Shown here: positions 58,099 to 64,000 of the stretch, in pieces
Layout of the letters: each line of letters begins with the position of its first letter
Numbering within the stretch: position 1 is the first letter of the stretch
The notes under the pieces: model-generated
Told to the model about the DNA's origin: nothing
Seen by the model: the letters and a program-made list of their open reading frames with translations, nothing else
Databases searched by the model: none
Program-made: the position numbers and the translations under genes
Assembly (NCBI GenBank): GCA_036426205.1
Contig: CM071568.1
Span: forward strand, 50,871,439-50,935,438
Direction of reading: 5' to 3'
DNA from: Ascaphus truei
Lineage: Eukaryota; Chordata; Amphibia; Anura; Ascaphidae
Length of the DNA stretch: 64,000 bases

Positions 58099-58340
58099 GA
58101 CTTCTTCTTTCTGATGCAGTGTTGTAACCAGCATTTTAATGTATTTACATACCTTTAATATGTAGCCAAATAGTCTAATCTATACATATGTTTATGTTTA
58201 TTATGAATAGTGTGTGATTAACATAGACACCACGATGTTATGGCACAGATATTCTTTAACAGGCTAAAAAGTATTGAAGGGGTTAAATCTTTCGCGGGCT
58301 TTTTAGGGTATTTAAACAGGCTGTCACCACTTCTCCCCAC

Positions 58341-58385
58341 TCCGAGACGAAGCCCTCTGTGTAAGGGTGAAACGCGTTGAGGGGG
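58341..58385 (+). ncRNA. Degenerate hammerhead-like motif of the 57 kb PLE
   Basis: GACGAAG, helix II GCCCT/AGGGT (with a G-U), GAAACGCGTT. The first core strand has lost C3 and U4 (GAGACGA) and helix I is weak, so it is likely inactive. Confidence 0.4.
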
Positions 58386-58488
58386 AGACGCTGGTGTAGC
58401 CCTGGTGTTTGAACAATAAAGTTTTTTGAAGAGACATCCGGGAGCCTTCTTTCAGACATGCGCAGTTGCGCTGAACTTCCTCCATTTC

Positions 58489-58620
58489 CCTTTCACCATT
58501 ATCACCTAGCATACAGTGGTTCCACTGCAGCAAGGGATTCTGGGAAAAGACATGCAAATGAGCACACCATGTCACCTTTTGCCTTAAAACCATTTTTACA
58601 TGGAACCCTTATATTATAGG
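58489..58620. repeat. Right half of the split interspersed repeat
   Basis: Resumes homology with 53942-54068 at 'cctttcaccattatcacc' and continues through 'gcaagggattctgggaaaa' to 'catggaaccc'. Confidence 0.85.
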
Positions 58621-59468
58621 AGTGCTACTGAGCGTGGCCAAATGTATGCAACAAAAGACAAAAATACCCAATGCTACATCCAATATGCCAAAATACATAG
58701 TTAAATACTTCAATGTTTGTATTCTTATGCGTAAGGGGGATTTAGTTAAACCCTTTGGCCAAAGCATTATAAGCCTGCAGCCACGTAACAACCAGAGCAT
58801 ATTATTTTGGTCACCAAAAACGGCACATGTAATGGAAAAAAAATAATATTCAAATATTTAAATGGAAATTCCTCTCTTCTCTGCATCAACCATCAGATAA
58901 ATACATATTAAAGTACAAAGAAAAAAGAAAGAGGATGGGGGCAAAAGTTCTCCGAAAAATTCATTTGATTAATTCTGAAGTAAAAACTGTAGCAGCATAC
59001 TGTACAAAATATATATATATATTTTAATTTGTATTCTGCTATTGTCATGTGCATCCAGGTTTCTACGATTCTTAAAGGCAGTAACCCGCCCCCAAAATCA
59101 GAACAAAAATTCTAGTTTAGATAAATAATGAGGGGCATGGGGGTTCCTCGGAGCTGAATGTTGGTTCCCGACACCCATGTACCCTCCAGTTCCAAAGCGC
59201 CAAGAAAATGAAAAACATGGTCGCCGAGGTCACCAGCAGAAGGCCAGGACATCATCTACTGATGTTGGGGCTTTATAATGTATCCACCACCAGACAAGTA
59301 ATCTTGGCCAGGGGACACAACGTCTTGTCATTCGGTAACTGGAGGATCCCCAGATGCTGGTGGCCCATGTACGAACTCTGAAGACGCCTCCGCTTTCAAC
59401 TGCTGAACAAAAAAAAAAAACCTTACAAAGTTGTAATGTTACATTAAAGGAGGTGCTGTATTACAGTA
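58621..59468. other. Unassigned DNA
   Basis: No supported feature. Confidence 0.4.
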
Positions 59469-59801
59469 CAGGCATACCCCGGTTTAAGGACACTCACTTT
59501 AAGTACACTCGCGAGTAAGGACATATCGCCCAATAGACAAACAGCAGCTCACGCATGCGCCCGTCAGCACGTCCTGAACAGCAATACCGGCTCCCTACCT
59601 ATACCGAAGCTGTGCGCAAGCGGGGAGACTATAGAGCCTGTTACAAATGCGTTATTTACATCAGTTATGCACGTAAATGATGATTGCAGTACAGTACATG
59701 CATCGATAAGTGGGGGAAAGGTAGTGCTTCACTTTAAGTACATTTTCACTTTACATACTTGTTCTGGACCTATTGCGTACGTTAATGTGGGGGTATGCCT
59801 G
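59469..59801. mobile_element. TA-flanked MITE, Tc1/mariner-like
   Basis: 333 bp with ends CAGGCATACCCC and GGGGTATGCCTG, perfect 12 bp inverted repeats, bordered by TA on both sides. Inner 'ctcactttaagtacactcgc' / 'cactttaagtacattttc' words repeat. Confidence 0.85.
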
Positions 59802-60680
59802 TATTTGTTTCGGCTATTGACAACTTTTCCAGAAAGTTGTGCCTAGAGTTTGTGTCTATCTAATACCTGGAAGCTTTCTTGATTTGTAACTCAATATAAA
59901 AAAACATAGCTAAACATCTTGGAATGGCAGAGGAAATGACAACTCATTGCCCCTGATGCATGGTAATGAGACGGTGTTTAATGACAGGCATGGCGTGAAG
60001 AAATATGACGGCACTACTGTGGATTTCTACTTAATGGAACTACATTTTATTAATTGAGAACGTTTCAGTCCCCCCCCCCCCACATGGATGAACAAAATTT
60101 TGATCTTAATTAATACAATTTTGATCCATTAAGTACAGAGTTACCATCATATTTCAGATCTCACATTATGCTTCTGCGTCTTTTGAACAGATGTGCTTCT
60201 GTCTGCCGGTATTTTGAGTGCTCCTTCTTCCTTGACAGGTATGCTATAGGATTTTAAAATTGGTTCCTCTGCCTGTCATTATTGGTGATTGAAAGTCTCT
60301 AACACCTATTCCTTTACTGATGTCTATAACTAAAATAAAATGGAAACTAATAAAAGGAAGTCAATACGAGCAAAAATACTCAAACGTTGGGATAGAAGTT
60401 CCCTGAAATCAGATTAAAAAAGGCACGCACTTAATTGCACAAAACTTGCTTTCCAGAATCCTATATAAAAGCTCATAGATTTCGCTTCTTGTATGCGTAT
60501 ATGTTCCACTTTATTCTCCAGTGATGTTAGAAAATATTCCAAGTCGCTGTTTGTATAATTATAGTTATTGCAGTAGTATCTTTTTTTTTTTTTTTTAATA
60601 AAAACAAAAATCAATAATGCTAAAATAATTACGAGTATACATTTCTTCATCAATAATTCATGTTTTTTTTTCTACTTTAG
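59802..60680. other. Unassigned DNA, intron-like
   Basis: AT-rich; ends in a strong polypyrimidine tract before the exon at 60681. Confidence 0.4.
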
Positions 60681-60766
60681 GAAGACAAGACTACAAGAAA
60701 AACAAGCCTGTATTAAGAGCAACCAGATTAAAAGCAGAAGCCAAGAAAACAGCAATAGGAATAAAG
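60681..60766 (+). CDS. Candidate internal coding exon, unidentified gene
   Basis: 86 bases between a strong acceptor ('tttttttttctactttag') and a donor ('ataaag|gtagac'). One frame is open from end to end: two bases completing a previous codon, then RQDYKKNKPVLRATRLKAEA and eight more residues KKTAIGIK, ending on a codon boundary (phase 0). One other frame is also open, while the third has a stop. The peptide is very basic (about 10 Lys/Arg of 28) and predicted helical, unlike the low-complexity or transposon frames elsewhere. I do not recognise the protein. If real, the surrounding plus-strand sequence is intron of a large gene and the LINEs and MITEs are intronic. Confidence 0.5.
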
Positions 60767-61480
60767 GTAGACATCTATTTGATAGCTTACATTAAGTTTC
60801 TCTGCATGTCTACTTCCTTTTCCCTCAGGATGTGCTGTGTGAATATTGATTTCTGAGAGATATTGCTTATGACACTTCAAAACCCAAGTAGAATGGCAGC
60901 ATCTAAAATATTTATCATGGACTGCTTTTACTTAAGGCATCAATTAACCCACTGATTGCTTTTATAGCTGCAGCTTTAAAGGCATTTCCACGCTCTTGTA
61001 TCTTCAGTGGTGTATATAATGCCTGGTTGGGATGCCATACCTACAGTACACCAACAGTTTGTTAAAAAAAAAAAATAATAATCCTTTTGTATTTGACTGT
61101 AATATCAACTGTAATCCATTATTGGAAAATGTAGTCCTGGTATCCGTACGATTTGTAAATATTTCCCTATATTATTTGTGAATACAATAATGTTTGTTTT
61201 TTTTTTAAATACTATTTCAGAGCTTTTAGGGCATTTAAAAAAAAAAAATGTAAATGTACATTTGAGCAAGTTGAAAATACTATATGAAAAATGATTAGTG
61301 ATGGAGGACCGTGATTTATAATTAACTGTCGCTTTAATCAGTTAGAAAAGTACTGTGATTTGCCAAAACACAAAAGAACTTTCTTAAAAAGGATATCAAA
61401 ATGGCAGATTTATTGACTGAGAAGTCTTACTTACAGTAATTAATGGTGTGTTTCTGCCTAAGGTGTTTTTTTTTGTAGTG
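60767..61480. other. Unassigned DNA, intron-like
   Basis: AT-rich with A and T homopolymers. No other exon supported. Confidence 0.4.
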
Positions 61481-61488
61481 GGGGTGAT

Positions 61489-61702
61489 GCAGGGGATCCC
61501 CAGCTTCCCAAGATAGTACCACTGTTGGTCACGCTAGGCAATCAATATGGCAGTTTAAGGTCCTGAAGACACAATCCAATAGGAATCTGCAACGTCATCC
61601 ATCGTGGCTTCCTATTGGCCTGCATGATCTTCAAACATGCAGGAGATACTGGCTGCCCCAGAGCTGAAATGAACACAGTTCAGGTCCAGAGACCCCCTGC
61701 TT
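61489..61702. mobile_element. Foldback/MITE-like repeat copy
   Basis: Left arm 'gcaggggatccccagcttcc' and right arm 'ttcaggtccagagaccccct', with the 'ccaataggaatctgcaacgtc' middle shared with 534 and 37571. Confidence 0.65.
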
Positions 61703-61801
61703 CCCACCTAGGGGAGGGGGGGGGGGGGGTTATTTTTTAATACAGGAAATGCTCCTTTTAATATGCCTTCTGAACCCATGCCCATAGAAGAGCCCTGAAT
61801 A

Positions 61802-62164
61802 TTATAATGCCTGGAGAAAGAACCTGCATATTACACCTTTAAATGTAAACTCACCAACAAACTTACCATTTCTATCACAATTGTTATCGAACACTTTTGA
61901 CCCTATTGGCTGTACACTAGCAAACAAGATGGATTGCAAGATTGCATTTTCTGGAGCGTAAATAAAACTCAGCATGCTCAATATTTGAGTTTTGGAATGC
62001 AGCACAAAAGCATAGGCAACTAAATCAGTATATTTCTTTAGCCTGACAGAAAAATAGCTTTTTGTTCCATTTCTCCCTAAAAAAGTGTCTTTTAGTCCAA
62101 AACTCATTCTGAAAATCTCCTCACCTGCCCATCTACTAATTGGATACATGCAGCAAAACGTCAC
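61802..62164 (-). pseudogene. Possible L1/Tx1-like LINE endonuclease fragment
   Basis: The minus frame contains LVAYAFVLHSKTQILSMLSF followed by IYAPENAILQSIL, which resembles the beta-strand and '(I/F)YAPN' motif of apurinic-like LINE endonucleases. The downstream catalytic motifs were not found and the match is short, so this is tentative. Confidence 0.3.
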
Positions 62165-62457
62165 ATTCTTTGTCTGTACTAATAATTCGCAACAAAAAAT
62201 ATGGTTGCAAAAGAAACCCGTTCACTTGTATCAGTTTTCTTTGTTTTTATTCTACTATTTACAGAATGTTTATTCTTTGGCAGACAAGGTAAATAAAAGC
62301 AGCAAAACATGTGAAATTATATATCTATTTTTGTAAAATGTAACTCTTAATACCATTTTTAATGAGTTTTTTTATACTTCATGAAATTGAAAAGTACAAG
62401 AGAAAGGGGAGGGTTACAAAATAAAAAGATTGAGGGGGGGATGTTATACATCAATTA

Positions 62458-62562
62458 CCACTTACACACACAAGCACGCACGACACCACACACGCAATCC
62501 CGCAACGCAACGCACCCACGTGCATATATAATAATAAGATATAAAATATACACACCAACACA

Positions 62563-62600
<38 letters not shown>

Positions 62601-62660
62601 CACACACACACACATCCACACCACAACACCACACAACACACACCACACAAAACACGTGGT
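62458..62660. repeat. CA-rich microsatellite block
   Basis: (CA)n core at about 62560-62610 within imperfect CA/CCACA sequence; open frames on either strand are artefacts. Confidence 0.95.
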
Positions 62661-62869
62661 TCGAAAAATCTACAACAAAAAATCTACTCGACCGAACTAA
62701 AAAAAAATCTACACTCGCCACCTAGTACCAAACGTGTGCTGCTTGGGCCAATAGGAGCTCGCCACCACATGTTAAATCCACTCGCCCGGGTTGCAAAGTT
62801 ATAGGTTTGTCGCAACCTATATATATATATATATTATAAATATAATATTATAATATATATATAATAATA

Positions 62870-63833
62870 CAGGTAACCCCCACCCGTTATAAACGCGGTC
62901 CTCGGGTCCCACCCCAGACCCGACCACCGCGTTAGTAACGGGGTCGAGCTAATTATTTTTAAAACAATGGCCGCCGCGCTCCTGATCAGGAGGGAGTGAG
63001 GAGGAAGAAGTTAATTAAATAATAAATAAAAAATTAAAAATGGGCGTCGATTCATCCTCCTCCCTCTCCCTCCCAGCCCCCTCCCTCTCCCTCCCAGCCC
63101 CCACCCTCTCCCTCCCAGCCCCCTCCCTCCCAGCGCCCTGGTTTTGCGGTGCGCGGCAACGTGTGTCTGTGGCTGCTGACATGTGAAAAACGAGAGAGGA
63201 GTCGAGTGTGACCATTTATTGCACATACATATATTTACATCAGTCCTCTTCATTCTCTGAGTGGTACAGATCTAGAAATAGGATTAATACATTCCACGGA
63301 GCTCTGTCAGTCGAGTGGAAATCAACCACTGCGGGCCCAGGGAATCCCTTTCCTTAGAGGAGGAAGTTGTCACGGCCGGGTCATCACATGATGACGTCAC
63401 TTCCGGGATCGTCTGCAACGGAGATTGCCAGCCACCACCAGTCCAGCAGAGTGTAGGAACCCCCTGAGGCTACCATCCAGAGGGTCATCACTCCCACATT
63501 GGATTTAACAACTAGGTGGCAATAGATCCCGGGACAGCTCAGAGGACAGCCAGGACACAGATAAGGGATTCCCCCCAAATTGCATTTATGTGCTTTGAGT
63601 GTGTGTGCAGTGTGCAGTGTGTGTCAGTGTGAGCAATGAGCAGTGTGTGTGCAGTGTGTGCAGTGTGAGCAATGAGCAGTGTGTGTGCAGTGTGAGCAAT
63701 GAGCAGTGTGTGTCAGTGTGAGCAGTGTGGGTGCAGTGAGCAGTGTGTGCAGTGTGCAAAACGGGAGCCACGGGAAAACCGCGTTATAACCGAATCGCGG
63801 TATAACGAGGCGCGTTATAACGGGGTTTACCTG
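62870..63833. mobile_element. TA-flanked element, Tc1/mariner-like, with tandem inserts
   Basis: Ends CAGGTAACCCCCACCCGTTA and TAACGGGGTTTACCTG are imperfect inverted repeats bordered by TA; several 'cgcgttataacg' words lie near the right end. The interior has a 'ctccctctccctcccagccc' tandem (about 63055-63135) and a 'gcagtgtgtgtgcagtgtgagcaatga' type tandem (about 63600-63760). No transposase. Confidence 0.75.
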
Positions 63834-63858
63834 TATATATATATATGTATATGTATAT

Positions 63859-63890
<32 letters not shown>

Positions 63891-64000
63891 GTATATGTAT
63901 GTATATGTATATATATATATGTATATGTATGTATATATATATATATGTATATGTATATATATATGTATATGTATATATATGTATATGTATATGTATATAT
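63834..64000. repeat. (TATATG)n/(TA)n microsatellite
   Basis: Alternating 'tatatatatgtatatg' to the window edge. Confidence 0.97.

Larger units (their letters stand above)
57069..58488 (+). pseudogene. Penelope-like element fragment, GIY-YIG endonuclease region
   Basis: The 5'-truncated copy starts at ITNYSEQANTIKAIIRKHW, continues with PKIVFRRAATLGNLL and a FKCGHCKICP Cys motif to ~57410. A frameshift there leads into 57405-57746: FVVYLLQCGCKKQYVGLTSRALKIRILEHL (GIY-YIG type: VY...YVG, Arg in the following helix), PIHFNNCP, RGGDRTKLLHQREAHWIHTLNTLQPNGLN. The stop is at 57744-57746. A hammerhead-like string lies ~600 bases downstream (58341-58385), followed by an 'aataaag' signal at 58409, the same order as in the 17 kb copy. 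RT is absent. The ORF is otherwise little damaged. Confidence 0.88.

Noticed and set aside
62381..62725. Thr/His-rich plus frame and Cys/Val-rich minus frames
   Set aside because: Translation of a CA microsatellite.

Overview
This is a repeat-dominated piece of a large vertebrate nuclear genome, most likely an amphibian and probably a frog. That inference rests on Penelope-like retroelements, a BEL/Pao Pol remnant, L2-like and other Jockey-superfamily LINEs, many hAT and TA- or TTAA-flanked miniature elements, long CA, CT and AT microsatellites, and near absence of coding exons. No bacterial operons, CRISPR array, tRNA or rRNA were seen. No species is claimed.

Layout. 1-5.3 kb holds a foldback-repeat copy, a CpG-rich repeat with tandem subrepeats and an unidentified GC-rich minus-strand repeat. 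5.4-6.5 kb is the first of five copies of a ~1.1 kb TG...CA family that looks like solo LTRs (others at 19.9, 22.2, 43.4 and 54.1 kb). 9.8-11.8 kb is a decayed BEL/Pao pol. 12-14.6 kb has a near-perfect ~330 bp palindrome and two hAT elements. 16.0-19.6 kb is a composite unit: inverted flanks, a Penelope-like (PLE) endonuclease remnant, a hammerhead-like motif, a TTAA MITE and an open reading frame with a clear but divergent forkhead domain. 25.3-27.7 kb is one hAT-type element swollen by a minisatellite. 29-44 kb has several MITEs with readable target duplications and three short inverted-repeat units, each with a hammerhead-like motif. 44.8-47.8 kb carries two truncated LINEs. 53.9-58.6 kb contains a PLE fragment inserted into a repeat whose uninterrupted copy lies 3 kb upstream. 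60.7 kb has a convincing short coding exon of an unidentified gene. The window ends in a Tc1/mariner-like MITE and an AT microsatellite.

Main points: (1) the forkhead ORF at 18.4-19.0 kb, minus strand; (2) a recurrent design, inverted terminal arms around a hammerhead-ribozyme-like core, seen at 16.5, 33.7, 39.9 and 41.1 kb, with related motifs at 55.6 and 58.4 kb, best explained as PLE terminal structures and their non-autonomous derivatives; (3) a datable PLE insertion with an internal empty-site control; (4) a candidate exon at 60681-60766. No genes here work together as a pathway; apart from the possible exons and the forkhead ORF, the content is layered transposon insertions in unassigned, mostly AT-rich DNA.
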